This document shows positions 8,530 to 16,998 of a DNA stretch of 64,000 nucleotides, in pieces (the first letter of the stretch is position 1; every line of letters starts with the position of its first letter). Location of the stretch: positions 1 through 64,000 of the forward strand of contig JAFUEE010000071.1 of the NCBI GenBank assembly GCA_017464085.1, given 5' to 3'. The notes beneath the pieces were generated by a model that worked only from the letters and a program-made list of their open reading frames with translations, was not told the origin of the DNA and did not search any database. The DNA is from Pseudomonadota bacterium (GTDB lineage Bacteria; Myxococcota_A; Bradymonadia; UBA4248). Position numbers and translations under genes: made by a program.

Positions 8530-8598
8530 GGCCGGACGTATGCGCGCAAGCGCATAGGACGGCCCCGGGGCGTATCTGCCAACGGCAGAAAGCCCCGG
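8530..8598. repeat. Pair of bulged hairpins (G-form)
   Basis: Copy 1 is 8530-8564: outer GGCC/GGCC, then GGAC facing GGAC (tandem G-A mismatches), unpaired G8538 and inner TATGCGC/GCGCATA with loop GCAA. Copy 2 is 8565-8598: outer CCGGGGC/GCCCCGG, unpaired G8572 and inner TATCTGCC/GGCAGAAA (one mismatch) with triloop AAC. They occupy the 310-bp gap between the lipoprotein and zapA. The rest of the gap holds only a possible zapA promoter. Confidence 0.85.
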
Positions 8599-8707
8599 CA
8601 TAAAAAGTTCACATCCGAAATCGTCACCATCCAATCCCGAAGCCGAGACCGTCTATTCCTACCAAACCAGCCCGCCAAACGCAAATCCCAATGACACGCC
8701 TAACGCC

Positions 8708-8737
8708 TTGACGAAAAGACCTACATTAAAGTAAAAT
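8708..8737 (+). promoter_or_regulatory. Possible sigma70-type promoter for zapA-rny
   Basis: TTGACG at 8708-8713 and TAAAAT at 8732-8737 are separated by 18 bp, about 80 bases upstream of zapA. Called by eye from consensus only. Confidence 0.4.
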
Positions 8738-8817
8738 AGATAATGGCAGTCTGTTTCTGTTGAAACAGACACCGTAAAACGACTTTTTTCCGGTCATACC
8801 GGTAGGCATAGCATCTG

Positions 8818-9195
8818 ATGGCAGGCAACTTTCAACCAAAACCTCAAAACAATGCGCGACAAGGCGTTGCAACAGTTGAACCGCGTGAGACAAGAACCAT
8901 CCGTTCAGTCCCGCTCGTCATCGCAGGTCAGCGCATCACGATCCGTACCGATCAGAGCGAGAATTATCTCTACGCACTTGCAGATCAGGTCAATCAGCTC
9001 GTTGACACGCTCAAACAAGCATCCCCGAATTCCGGCATGCCGCAGATCATGGCTCTCGCGGCTCTCCAGCTCGCGGACAGGGCTTACGAAGCTGAACAAA
9101 TCGCCGAAAACAGCCAGATGAAAGTACAAAAACACATCGAACGGCTCAACGGAATCCTGCAGGCGCTCGGCTCTGCCTCAAACGCCAATCCCTGA
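8818..9195 (+). CDS. zapA: Cell-division protein ZapA
   Basis: 125 residues. The ZapA core (about 30-120) has VVIAGQRI-type beta strands, a predicted dimerisation helix (LYALADQVNQLVDTL), MALAALQLADRAYEAE and a long C-terminal coiled coil. ZapA binds and crosslinks FtsZ filaments at the division ring. A polar 30-residue N-terminal extension precedes the core. rny follows 101 bp downstream, a pairing common in deltaproteobacterial genomes. The Shine-Dalgarno is weak. Confidence 0.9.
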   Translation: MAGNFQPKPQNNARQGVATVEPRETRTIRSVPLVIAGQRITIRTDQSENYLYALADQVNQLVDTLKQASPNSGMPQIMALAALQLADRAYEAEQIAENSQMKVQKHIERLNGILQALGSASNANP

Positions 9196-9296
9196 TTTCA
9201 ATCGACTGGTGCGCTCGCTCGATGCGCGCAATGTATCCAGTCTGCACCCTTCACACAATCACTCACTCAAACACACAACTCTACTGGAGGTCATAT

Positions 9297-11099
9297 ATGT
9301 CTACGACACTGTCAGTCCTCGCTATCGCAGCAGGCATCGCTCTCGGCTCCTTCGTCGGAAACAAAGTCGGGCGCAAAAATTGCGAAAAAGAAATCAATGC
9401 TCAGATCGGAAGCGTCAAACAGGAAACCGAACGCATACGAAACGAAGCGTCACAAATCGAACTCAAAGCCAAATCCCTATTCGAAAAAGCTGAAACCGAC
9501 GCAAAACAGCTCCTCGAAAAAGCGGAAGCAGACGCTAAGCTGCTCCTCGAAAAAGCTGAAGCCAACGCGCTCCTGCTCACCGAAAAAGCCGAAACAGACT
9601 CCAAAGCCAAACAAATGGACGTTGAAAAACTCCAGAACGAGGCCAAGGAAAAACTCGCTCAGATCGAAAATTCTGCTCAGAAAATCCACGATGCAAGACT
9701 TCAAGAGGCAGAAATCGAAATCCAGCGAAAAACGCTCGAACGACAAACCGCGCTCGACAAAGAGGAAAAACGACGACTCGAAGGCATCGTGCAGAACGAA
9801 AGCCGCCTCGTCAAAAAAGAAGAACTCCTCGACAAACGCTCCGAAACGCTCGACACCAAGGAAAATGAACTCAAAACGGTCGAAGCAAACATCAAAAAGG
9901 CCGTCAAGCAGACTAAAAAGCGCATCAAACAAAGCGAAGAACTCCTCGAATCTGCCAAACAGAAGCTCGAAGAAATCTCTGGCATGAGCTCAGACGACGC
10001 AAAGGCAATGCTCATCGAGTCCATCACGAACGATGCAAAGCTCGAAGCCGCCAAAATCGCACGCCAGATCGAAGAAGATGCCACTGCCGAAGCTGAAAAA
10101 CGCGCCAAGATGATACTCGGCGTCGCCATGCAGCGATTTGCCGGCGATTATGTCGTCGAACGTTGCGTGCGCACCATCAGCCTGCCCTCCGACGAAGTCA
10201 AAGGACGCATCATCGGTCGTGAAGGCCGCAATATCCGAAGCATCGAAGCCGCAACGGGCGTTGACCTCATCGTCGACGATACACCCGAAACTGTCGTCAT
10301 TTCCGCGTTCGATCCCATCCGCCGCGAAGTCGCTGCTCAGACACTCAAACGCCTCATCGCCGATGGACGCATCCATCCGGGACGCATCGAAGAAACCGTC
10401 GCGAAAGTCAAGCAGGAGATTGACGAACGCATCCGCGAGGCTGGCGACCAGGCCTTCTTCGAACTCGGCATCCAGAACGTCGACCCGGAAATCATCATGA
10501 TGATCGGACGTCTCAAATACAGGACGAGCTACGGCCAGAATATCTGGCGGCACTCCATCGAAGCCGGATGGCTCTGCGGCATCATGGCGGCCGAACTCGG
10601 ACTCGATGTCAAACTCGCAAGACGCGTCGGACTCCTCCACGATATCGGAAAGGCTATGGATCACGAACTCGAAGGATCTCACGCAGATATCGGTGCCGAT
10701 TTCCTCAAAAAACACGGCGAATCTCCGCTCGTCTGCAATGCCGTTGCCGCACATCACGCCGAAGTCGAACCCGAAAGCATCTACGCTCACCTCACGATGG
10801 CCGCAGACGCGCTCTCTGGCGCTCGCCCGGGCGCTCGCCGCGAAATCCTCGAAACCTATATCAAACGGCTCGAAGATATCGAGAAAATTTCCCTCTCCTT
10901 CGCCGGCGTCGAAAAATGCTATGCCATTCAGGCCGGACGTGAAATCCGCGTCCTCGTCGAGCCCAGCATCATCGATGATGAAAAAGCTTCCGTCATCAGC
11001 CGCGATATCGCACGTCGCATCGAACAGGAGCTCACATACCCCGGACGCATCAAGGTCTGCGTCATCCGCGAGACAAGAGCCGTCGAGACCGCTCGCTGA
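9297..11099 (+). CDS. rny: Ribonuclease Y
   Basis: 600 residues from ATG 9297, with TGGAGG just upstream (an upstream in-frame ATG at 9222 lacks one). Order: N-terminal membrane anchor (about 3-22), long coiled coil (about 25-280), KH RNA-binding domain with GRIIGREGRNIR (about 290-350) and HD endonuclease domain with His448-Asp449. RNase Y starts mRNA decay from the inner membrane. It exceeds the usual length of about 520; the extra length lies in the coiled coil, which contains four 11-residue repeats (EKAExDAKxLL type, 9478-9600). It is probably co-transcribed with zapA and ends at a strong terminator. Confidence 0.97.
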   Translation: MSTTLSVLAIAAGIALGSFVGNKVGRKNCEKEINAQIGSVKQETERIRNEASQIELKAKSLFEKAETDAKQLLEKAEADAKLLLEKAEANALLLTEKAETDSKAKQMDVEKLQNEAKEKLAQIENSAQKIHDARLQEAEIEIQRKTLERQTALDKEEKRRLEGIVQNESRLVKKEELLDKRSETLDTKENELKTVEANIKKAVKQTKKRIKQSEELLESAKQKLEEISGMSSDDAKAMLIESITNDAKLEAAKIARQIEEDATAEAEKRAKMILGVAMQRFAGDYVVERCVRTISLPSDEVKGRIIGREGRNIRSIEAATGVDLIVDDTPETVVISAFDPIRREVAAQTLKRLIADGRIHPGRIEETVAKVKQEIDERIREAGDQAFFELGIQNVDPEIIMMIGRLKYRTSYGQNIWRHSIEAGWLCGIMAAELGLDVKLARRVGLLHDIGKAMDHELEGSHADIGADFLKKHGESPLVCNAVAAHHAEVEPESIYAHLTMAADALSGARPGARREILETYIKRLEDIEKISLSFAGVEKCYAIQAGREIRVLVEPSIIDDEKASVISRDIARRIEQELTYPGRIKVCVIRETRAVETAR

Positions 11100-11116
11100 T
11101 CTGCTCCGCACCCCAT

Positions 11117-11149
11117 AAAAAAAGCCGCTCCAAATGAGCGGCTTTTTTT
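11117..11149. terminator. Bidirectional Rho-independent terminator
   Basis: The stem GCCGCTC/GAGCGGC (11124-11130 with 11136-11142) has a CAAAT loop, seven T after it and seven A before it. It can serve rny on the plus strand and the convergent lipoprotein gene, whose stop codon lies inside the T-run. Confidence 0.95.
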
Positions 11150-12302
11150 ATTCCTCCCCAAGCAGTTCCAGAAGATGACCCACAACCCCGGCCACAGACG
11201 CATCTAATGAGGCACACAACCGAAGTCGCTTAAACGCCTCTGATGCCTCGTTCGCCATAAACATGGCGCGCTCCAGACGCGCTCCGATTTCTGGCGGCAC
11301 GACATCCATCTGCGCAAGCGTGCTGAAGGCTGATCTGAGCGCATCATCCTCATACGTCTTCAAATACGCCTGAAGCTTGCCGCCGAGCTCCTGACAAGTG
11401 CACGGCTCAAGCAAATACTTTTCCATCCCCTCAAACAGATCGATGATAAGCGATATTTCCTTCAGCTTCTCTTTCTCAAGCTTATCCTTGCCCGACAAAG
11501 CCTGCGCATCCTTAAATGAAGATAAAAACTTCTGATGCGTCTGCGCGGCCTTTTCTGAACGCTGAACGCATTCATAAAATACAGAATTAGACCCCATTAC
11601 GCTGTTCAGCACATTACCAAATATCTGATCATACGGTGACTCGCTAAAGCTCGGCGACTTTGCAACATTCAGCTTGAGCATCTCTATATTCTTGTCGATA
11701 TATTCGTCTAAAGCCGACGCCATCTGATCACACTCCCCCTCATGCGCCACGGCAATGCGCCCGAATGACTCAAAGAATTGCACAACAAGATCAAATGCGA
11801 CCTGTTTTCTGCGCTCAATCACGATGTTGTCCATCTCCAAAATCGCATCAAACAGTTTTCCTCGGGCATTCTTTACGCCCTCATGATCCCCGCACAGCCC
11901 GATAACCTCATCGGATGTCACATATTCCGCGCGCTTTCTCAGCCGCACCATCTGTGCCTCGACTTCTGGCTCAAGCTCATTTTCCGGAACGATCATCAGC
12001 TCGCTTTCCTGAGTATCTTTGATCAGTTCATCATGCCGGCTTGCAACAAGTGCTGACCATTTCTCTGCAAGCGCATCGCAATCTGCGGCATTTTCCTTGA
12101 CAATCTTGACCATTTCATCGTGAAAATCCACGATACGCGACACGCGTGCACGATCTGCGTCATACGCCGACTTTTCAAGCGCCTGAGCGTCAGGAATTTC
12201 AGGCGCAGCTGAAACTTCTGGGACTTCCGCCTGCTTCTTGCATCCCATCATGCCAAAACACACGCACACGCCCGCAAACACAACATAAAACAGCCGACGC
12301 AT
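11148..12302 (-). CDS. Helical lipoprotein, unknown function
   Basis: 384 residues. The signal peptide ends in lipobox MMGC, and the Shine-Dalgarno AGGGGG precedes the ATG at 12302. The mature part is almost entirely predicted alpha-helix with few prolines, suggesting a coiled-coil or helical-bundle envelope protein; Cys residues are few. The stop lies 9 bp before nothing else on this strand but the shared terminator, while cca starts upstream with only a 9-bp gap, so the two are probably co-transcribed. I recognise no family. Confidence 0.85.
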   Translation of the reverse strand: MRRLFYVVFAGVCVCFGMMGCKKQAEVPEVSAAPEIPDAQALEKSAYDADRARVSRIVDFHDEMVKIVKENAADCDALAEKWSALVASRHDELIKDTQESELMIVPENELEPEVEAQMVRLRKRAEYVTSDEVIGLCGDHEGVKNARGKLFDAILEMDNIVIERRKQVAFDLVVQFFESFGRIAVAHEGECDQMASALDEYIDKNIEMLKLNVAKSPSFSESPYDQIFGNVLNSVMGSNSVFYECVQRSEKAAQTHQKFLSSFKDAQALSGKDKLEKEKLKEISLIIDLFEGMEKYLLEPCTCQELGGKLQAYLKTYEDDALRSAFSTLAQMDVVPPEIGARLERAMFMANEASEAFKRLRLCASLDASVAGVVGHLLELLGEE

Positions 12303-12311
12303 CGCACCCCC

Positions 12312-13697
12312 TTAATTTTCAAAATGTTCACGTACCCACTTCACAAAAATCTCAACATCATCCGTCTCAGACAAACATTGATCCAAGACGGCATCACGGC
12401 ACTGCGCGATACACAGCCCTAATGTCTTCCCACGAACGCCAAGCGCCTCAGTCAATGCCTGCGACAGCGCTTTCGGCAATACGACCTCCGCTGAGGACGG
12501 ATCTGCATAATACGGCGCAAGCGCATCATCCCAGCGCGCCAGACTTTCAAGCGCCTCCGAACGATACGCTTCACTCAGCGCGGCCACCCGCACATCCTGG
12601 AACTGCCGCCAATCTCGAATCGCATTTCCAAGCAAAATTGCAAATTCTCTCGCGACCCGGCCAGAAGGAACGCCAGCAGGCAACGGCTTGAGCACTTTCA
12701 ATATCTGCTCGATGCGCGCGCTCGAAAATTTCAGGCGCAACATCAGCTCTCCTGCAAGCATCGCCGTCGTCTCATCCGCCCAAGACGCATGGTCTGAATA
12801 CGCATATCCGAGCATCGAAAATAATGACGCCCAGCGCAAGTCCCCCACCACAGGCGCATGCCCGACACGCGCAAGCGTCTGCCCCCAAAGGCTCTCCGCA
12901 TCCCCGTCAAGCTCGCGCATCAGGCCGTCAGAAAGCGACACCGGTTCTCGTTTCACATGCATCAGTATCCGAAATTCCGGCATAATCAGCGGCCAGATGC
13001 CTGTCTCCACGAGCCAAGAAATGCCAGATATAAACTCCGGCGCCCGCAGCAAACCGTCGATCTCCGCAAACCAGCGTTCATGGCTCACGGTCAATATCGC
13101 GCCGGCCATATCGGCTGCCGCCCGCGTCGCATCCACATCCGCCTCAAAACCGAGCCGCGCCTTAAAACGCGCAAGCCTCAGCATGCGCAACGGATCATCG
13201 CCAAATATGCTCAATGCCTGCGCATACGAATGACTGGGCACGCGAAGCACGCGTCGAGAGATGTCACCAAGTCCGTCATACGGATCAATAATCGTACCGT
13301 CCTCACTGGCCGCCATCGCGTTGATCGTCAGATCACGGCGCTCCAGATCCTTCGACAGCTCCCGTCCATAACACACAATCGGATGACGTGACCCGCGCGT
13401 ATAAGACTCTTTCACGCGAAACGTCGTAATCTCATACTGCTTGCGGTGTATCAATGTCGCGATCGTTCCGAACACTTCCCCGACCGGAATGACTTTCCAG
13501 CCATGCTTGGAAAGCACCGCCTTCGTCTGCTCGGGCAAGGCATCTGTCGTAAAATCCACATCTTTCGGGACTTTCCCCAACACCCAGTCGCGGACACAGC
13601 CCCCCACAGCATACAGCTGATAACCCTCTGCGCGAAATGCCTCAAACAGCTCGCGAAACGGCTCAAGCGCTTCCAATATTACCGATCGATAATCCAT
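12312..13697 (-). CDS. cca: CCA-adding enzyme / poly(A) polymerase family nucleotidyltransferase
   Basis: 461 residues of the class II tRNA nucleotidyltransferase family. VGGCVRD and the DVDF metal motif occur near residues 32-50, ERRDLTINAMA binds nucleotide, and DDPLRMLRLARF follows. It could add CCA to tRNA 3' ends or act as PcnB-like poly(A) polymerase; the motifs do not decide. The start is ATG 13697, which overlaps the stop of the 46-codon ORF upstream (TGATG), implying translational coupling; an in-frame TTG lies one codon earlier. No HD domain is seen. Confidence 0.9.
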   Translation of the reverse strand: MDYRSVILEALEPFRELFEAFRAEGYQLYAVGGCVRDWVLGKVPKDVDFTTDALPEQTKAVLSKHGWKVIPVGEVFGTIATLIHRKQYEITTFRVKESYTRGSRHPIVCYGRELSKDLERRDLTINAMAASEDGTIIDPYDGLGDISRRVLRVPSHSYAQALSIFGDDPLRMLRLARFKARLGFEADVDATRAAADMAGAILTVSHERWFAEIDGLLRAPEFISGISWLVETGIWPLIMPEFRILMHVKREPVSLSDGLMRELDGDAESLWGQTLARVGHAPVVGDLRWASLFSMLGYAYSDHASWADETTAMLAGELMLRLKFSSARIEQILKVLKPLPAGVPSGRVAREFAILLGNAIRDWRQFQDVRVAALSEAYRSEALESLARWDDALAPYYADPSSAEVVLPKALSQALTEALGVRGKTLGLCIAQCRDAVLDQCLSETDDVEIFVKWVREHFEN

Positions 13698-13837
13698 CAA
13701 GACTCGCTCGCCCCATCCTTCTCATCCGATATGCCAAGCTTCTTTTTCGCCAGCCAGCGGCAGGCGGGAAACATATTCATCAGCGCCGCAATCAGCACAA
13801 AACATATCAGCAGGACTGCCCATTCAAAACCGTTCAT
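13697..13837 (-). CDS. 46-residue single-pass membrane protein overlapping cca
   Basis: ATG at 13835-13837 is preceded by AGAGGGG at a good distance. The product has one membrane helix (about residues 6-25, WAVLLICFVLIAALMNMF) followed by a Cys-Arg segment and a charged tail. Its TGA overlaps the cca ATG by two bases. The Shine-Dalgarno, membrane helix and coupling make it likely to be translated. Function is unknown. Confidence 0.7.
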   Translation of the reverse strand: MNGFEWAVLLICFVLIAALMNMFPACRWLAKKKLGISDEKDGASES

Positions 13838-13854
13838 GCGCCCCTCTCAAAACC

Positions 13855-13898
13855 TGCGGCCCCGGCCGCATTATTCTGCCGGAGACCTAGCCCCGGCA
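13855..13898. other. Two short hairpins between the cyclophilin gene and the 46-codon ORF
   Basis: TGCGGCC/GGCCGCA (13855-13861 with 13864-13870) is followed by TGCCGG/CCGGCA (13877-13882 with 13893-13898). No T-run follows on either strand. They may be a processing or attenuation structure in a polycistronic message. Confidence 0.4.
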
Positions 13899-13906
13899 TT
13901 CGCACG

Positions 13907-14608
13907 TCACTTCGCGATTGTCATGCTCTCGATATAATCAAGGTTCGGGAAATTCGGCTTCAGATACGCATTCCCTTCTTTCTGGATGCGCATCTGATTC
14001 GGTCGCTCCCCGTATTCAAAATTCAGGCTGTCCACGATATCCATGCCTGACACGATTTTCCCGATCGGCGCAAAACCCATCCCGTCCAGGCGCGTGTTGT
14101 CCGCGAGGTTGATAAACAGCTGCGTCGTGCGCGTATCCGCTCCGGCCGTGGCAAACACGATCGTACCGCGCGCATTCGTCTCCACAACGGGATCATCCGC
14201 GATATTCGCCTCACGCCAGACACTGCTCACAAGCGGCGAACCATGAATGCCGAACTGAACCACAAATCCTTTCACCATGCGGAAAAGCGCGATATCTGTA
14301 AAATACCCAGCCTTGACGAGATTATAAAATCTGTCGACGCCCTTGGGAGCCCACGCCCGCGTCAGCTCAAGGCGAATCACGCCCTTCGTCGTCTTCACAT
14401 CGACCTGGAACTGATCCGGCGCTTTCTCATTGAGATTCTCTGGCTGCAACAGCCTGCTCAGGTCCGCGGGATCCATCGCCGCTTCTTTCGCGCTCTGAGC
14501 CTCTGCCGCCGGTGCCTGAACTGCATTCGTGTCCGCAGGCTTTTTCTGGCACGATACAAGACTCACAAGCGCAAGCGCGCATATCCCCACCAAACGTAAT
14601 AATTTCAT
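13907..14608 (-). CDS. Cyclophilin-type peptidyl-prolyl isomerase lipoprotein
   Basis: 233 residues. Lipobox LVSC follows a signal peptide, and a 45-residue Ala-rich linker leads to a cyclophilin domain (about 65-230) with VDVKTTKGVIRLEL, FYNLVKAGYF, FRMVKGFVVQFG, TTQLFINLADNTRLD and GFAPIGKIVSGMDIVD. The core Phe, Gln and Phe positions are kept. It should catalyse proline isomerisation in the periplasm while anchored to a membrane. Confidence 0.92.
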   Translation of the reverse strand: MKLLRLVGICALALVSLVSCQKKPADTNAVQAPAAEAQSAKEAAMDPADLSRLLQPENLNEKAPDQFQVDVKTTKGVIRLELTRAWAPKGVDRFYNLVKAGYFTDIALFRMVKGFVVQFGIHGSPLVSSVWREANIADDPVVETNARGTIVFATAGADTRTTQLFINLADNTRLDGMGFAPIGKIVSGMDIVDSLNFEYGERPNQMRIQKEGNAYLKPNFPNLDYIESMTIAK

Positions 14609-14673
14609 GATTAACCCACTCTGAACGAAAAAAAAGAAAAGACCGGAACTGCCTGAAAATGCTGATTTTGCGG

Positions 14674-14760
14674 GTGGGGGAAGACTCCCCCTTCGCGGCT
14701 ATTCCGCATCAGGCAGGAGACATGCCCCTTGCCTGACGCGGAATACGCCGCTACCCCCTC
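14674..14760. repeat. Composite bulged hairpin (C-form) with leading G/C hairpin
   Basis: GGGGG/CCCCC (14676-14680 with 14687-14691) precedes the main element at 14695-14751: outer GCGGC/GCCGC, unpaired C14746 and a long inner stem beginning TATTCCGC (14700-14707) and ending GCGGAATA (14738-14745), with TCAGGCA/TGCCTGA above it. TACCCCCTC follows. This layout recurs at 53145, 56556 and 62988. Confidence 0.85.
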
Positions 14761-14812
14761 GACATCAGACATGCGCTCCAAGCGGCCGGTCTTCAAAAAA
14801 CTCTGACAGCAA

Positions 14813-16054
14813 TCACTTCTTGAAATCGGTCAAAGACTTGCCGACATCCTGGGCATGATCCGCACTTTTCTTGGCATCCTCGACGCCCTTGACGAGATCA
14901 TCCAGCTTGTTTTCGCTGCCCTTCGCGCGCTCCCCTTGAACGACAGGACCGCTCGTATTGCCCGTAAATTCAAGCGCTTCCGGCTGCCCCCACACAACCA
15001 GGACATCGTTATTCGTATGCTCGCGCATCACGCTCACGACGACTTTCTGCGAAAAGCTCAAGTTATCCTTGATCTTATACGCATAATCCTCAAATCCCTC
15101 GCGATACCAGATCTGCGGCTGAAGCTCCACACGGTCGCTCTTGGAAACAGCTGCCACAGGGATATTCTTCTTCTCCAGCCTGTTCTTGATATCCTTGACT
15201 TTCTGCATGCCGACATTGCCTGCGCCGTTCACGACGACGACGCGCACATAGCCCGTGATCAGCTTGAAGTTCGGATTGTCGCGGATGTTGTCAAAATCGG
15301 GATCCGAACGCGCGTCAAGAATGCGCTTCTCCGCTACCGGATGATCCCAGCTGTTGAGCTCCTCAAGATGTCGCAACGCGCCGTTCTCATCCTCCATGAC
15401 TGCCAGCATGCTCGCCAGGTCATATTTCGCCTGGATGTTGAACGGGTTGCTTTCGAGCGCATCTTTATACAGCGAAACCGCCTTATTATATGACTTTTTC
15501 TGTCGCTGCGCTGTCGCTTTGTTGTAGGCTGAATTGGACGCTTTCTCGGCCTTGTCAGACACTTCCTCGACCTCGACCGTGCGCTTCATGCGCTCGAACG
15601 GATTCTTGGATGCCACGGCCTGACCGGCAATGCGGATATCGCCAACTGAGCTGTTGCACACGAGTTCCGATGGCATCTCTTCACGTATCTGGCCGCTCGC
15701 GTCCATCGGATGGCGAGGAATGCAGATGCGCGCAAGCGCTGCATCTGCCACGCTCCGGTCGTAGGGATCTGTTGCCTGATGGCTCACTGTGCTGAACGCC
15801 ACCGCATACATCGAACGCTCTTTGAGCGGGATATCGTCCACATAACGATACGTCTCCCACACCTTCGTGCAGTATGTGATCTGGTTCAGGCTGTATGCAT
15901 GGGGCATCTTGAGCACTTCTTCGCAATCGCCTTTCTTCTTGTCCCAGTAATTCATTGTCGTATTCTTTGGCGTCGTATCGCTCGCACAGCATGCCAGAAC
16001 AACAAGCATGCCCAGCGCGACAAAGCTGATCACCATATTTTGCAAATACTTCAT
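14813..16054 (-). CDS. TPR lipoprotein with a LytR_C-like C-terminal domain
   Basis: 413 residues from ATG 16054, preceded by AGGAGG at ideal spacing; a GTG two codons upstream is too close to it. The signal peptide ends near LACCAS. A Cys-containing N-terminal region is followed by a tetratricopeptide-like region (about 180-255, KSYNKAVSLYKDALESNPFNIQAKY). A domain at about 285-365 (VRVVVVNGAGN, WYREGFEDYAYKI, NDVLVVWG) resembles the C-terminal domain of LytR/CpsA/Psr proteins. The tail is polar. It may scaffold cell-envelope assembly; the LytR_C match is by eye. Confidence 0.8.
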   Translation of the reverse strand: MKYLQNMVISFVALGMLVVLACCASDTTPKNTTMNYWDKKKGDCEEVLKMPHAYSLNQITYCTKVWETYRYVDDIPLKERSMYAVAFSTVSHQATDPYDRSVADAALARICIPRHPMDASGQIREEMPSELVCNSSVGDIRIAGQAVASKNPFERMKRTVEVEEVSDKAEKASNSAYNKATAQRQKKSYNKAVSLYKDALESNPFNIQAKYDLASMLAVMEDENGALRHLEELNSWDHPVAEKRILDARSDPDFDNIRDNPNFKLITGYVRVVVVNGAGNVGMQKVKDIKNRLEKKNIPVAAVSKSDRVELQPQIWYREGFEDYAYKIKDNLSFSQKVVVSVMREHTNNDVLVVWGQPEALEFTGNTSGPVVQGERAKGSENKLDDLVKGVEDAKKSADHAQDVGKSLTDFKK

Positions 16055-16190
16055 AAACACCTCCTAGGCCAGAACAGACACACCAAATGTTTCAATCCGC
16101 CTCGCGAAAGGCGACCGAACACAAGCGTCCTCAGTTCATGCTACCGAATTCCGAGCCAAGACGCAACCCGAATCGCGCCAACCTGATGAT

Positions 16191-16266
16191 GCGCGACGCG
16201 TATCGCCCATCGGACGATAGCGGAGCGCGCCGGCCTGCGTATCGGCCAAAAGCCGATAGCAGGCCG
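16191..16266. repeat. Pair of bulged hairpins (G-form)
   Basis: Copy 1 (16191-16230) is imperfect: TATCG/CGATA inner arms at 16201-16205 and 16215-16219 inside GC-rich outer arms. Copy 2 (16231-16266) is perfect: outer CGGCCTGC/GCAGGCCG, unpaired G16239 and inner TATCGGC/GCCGATA with loop CAAAA. They fill the gap between the membrane-protein stop and the TPR lipoprotein start. Confidence 0.85.
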
Positions 16267-16275
16267 CTTGAAAAC

Positions 16276-16950
16276 TCATTTCCGCGCGCCGGACATATCG
16301 CGGCACAGCCATACAAGACAGGTCGCATGCAGCAGCAAAAGCACGACAAGCGGAATGCACAGGCTTCCCATCAAGCGCGCATACCACGCGCCGTCCGTCT
16401 CCAGACCATACCAAATCGCCTCCAGGCACACGCGATAGAGCGTGAAAAGCCAGTACGCCATGCTCCCGACAGACAGCGCAGAAAACAGCACAATCCAAAA
16501 CCAGGAATACCTGCGGTCAGGGGCGCCTTCGCAGCGCTCGAGGTTCGTCACCACATCGTGAAGCACCGAACGTTTCCCGGTGTCACGCGGCTTGAGCGAC
16601 GAAAGCAGGCCTGCGCGATCAAATGACTCCGAACGCACACGCGGCGCATGGAAATACCGCCCCATCATGCGGCAACCCATCGCAGACAGCGCCTGTATCA
16701 ACAGGATGAGCGATACCAAAATTACCCACGATATCGACCGATGGAAGAGAAAATCATCACACAAAGATGCCGTGCCGACCACGGCAAGCACCATCAGCCA
16801 CATCACCAGAAAGTGATTCAGCGCGCCATAAAGCACGCCTATCCAGGCGCCGCGCCAATACGGAAGGCGCGCGAGATCGACCGTCAGAGGCACACAGCCG
16901 GAATAGACACCAAAAAAGCCGGCCGCTGTGATCTGACGAAGCGTGAACAT
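16276..16950 (-). CDS. Integral membrane protein, unknown function
   Basis: 224 residues with about five hydrophobic segments: roughly 28-62 (two helices), 74-92, 146-168 and 190-214. A charged cytoplasmic-looking loop at about 100-140 separates them. The layout recalls small Yip1-like membrane proteins, but I cannot confirm this. A GGAGGG Shine-Dalgarno precedes ATG 16950. The sigma region 4-like gene lies 48 bp upstream on the same strand, so the two may be co-transcribed. Confidence 0.75.
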   Translation of the reverse strand: MFTLRQITAAGFFGVYSGCVPLTVDLARLPYWRGAWIGVLYGALNHFLVMWLMVLAVVGTASLCDDFLFHRSISWVILVSLILLIQALSAMGCRMMGRYFHAPRVRSESFDRAGLLSSLKPRDTGKRSVLHDVVTNLERCEGAPDRRYSWFWIVLFSALSVGSMAYWLFTLYRVCLEAIWYGLETDGAWYARLMGSLCIPLVVLLLLHATCLVWLCRDMSGARK

Positions 16951-16998
16951 CCGAAAGGCCCTCCATGCTGGACATCAGGCGGACGCCGGTTGACACAT

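Noticed and set aside
9196-9296. 6S RNA gene next to zapA
   Set aside because: The association is known in gammaproteobacteria, but the gap is only 101 bp, too short for 6S RNA, and no matching fold is evident.
9990-11111. 373-codon open frame on the minus strand opposite rny
   Set aside because: It lies fully inside the conserved KH and HD coding region of RNase Y and its Asp/Ala/Phe-rich product matches no family.
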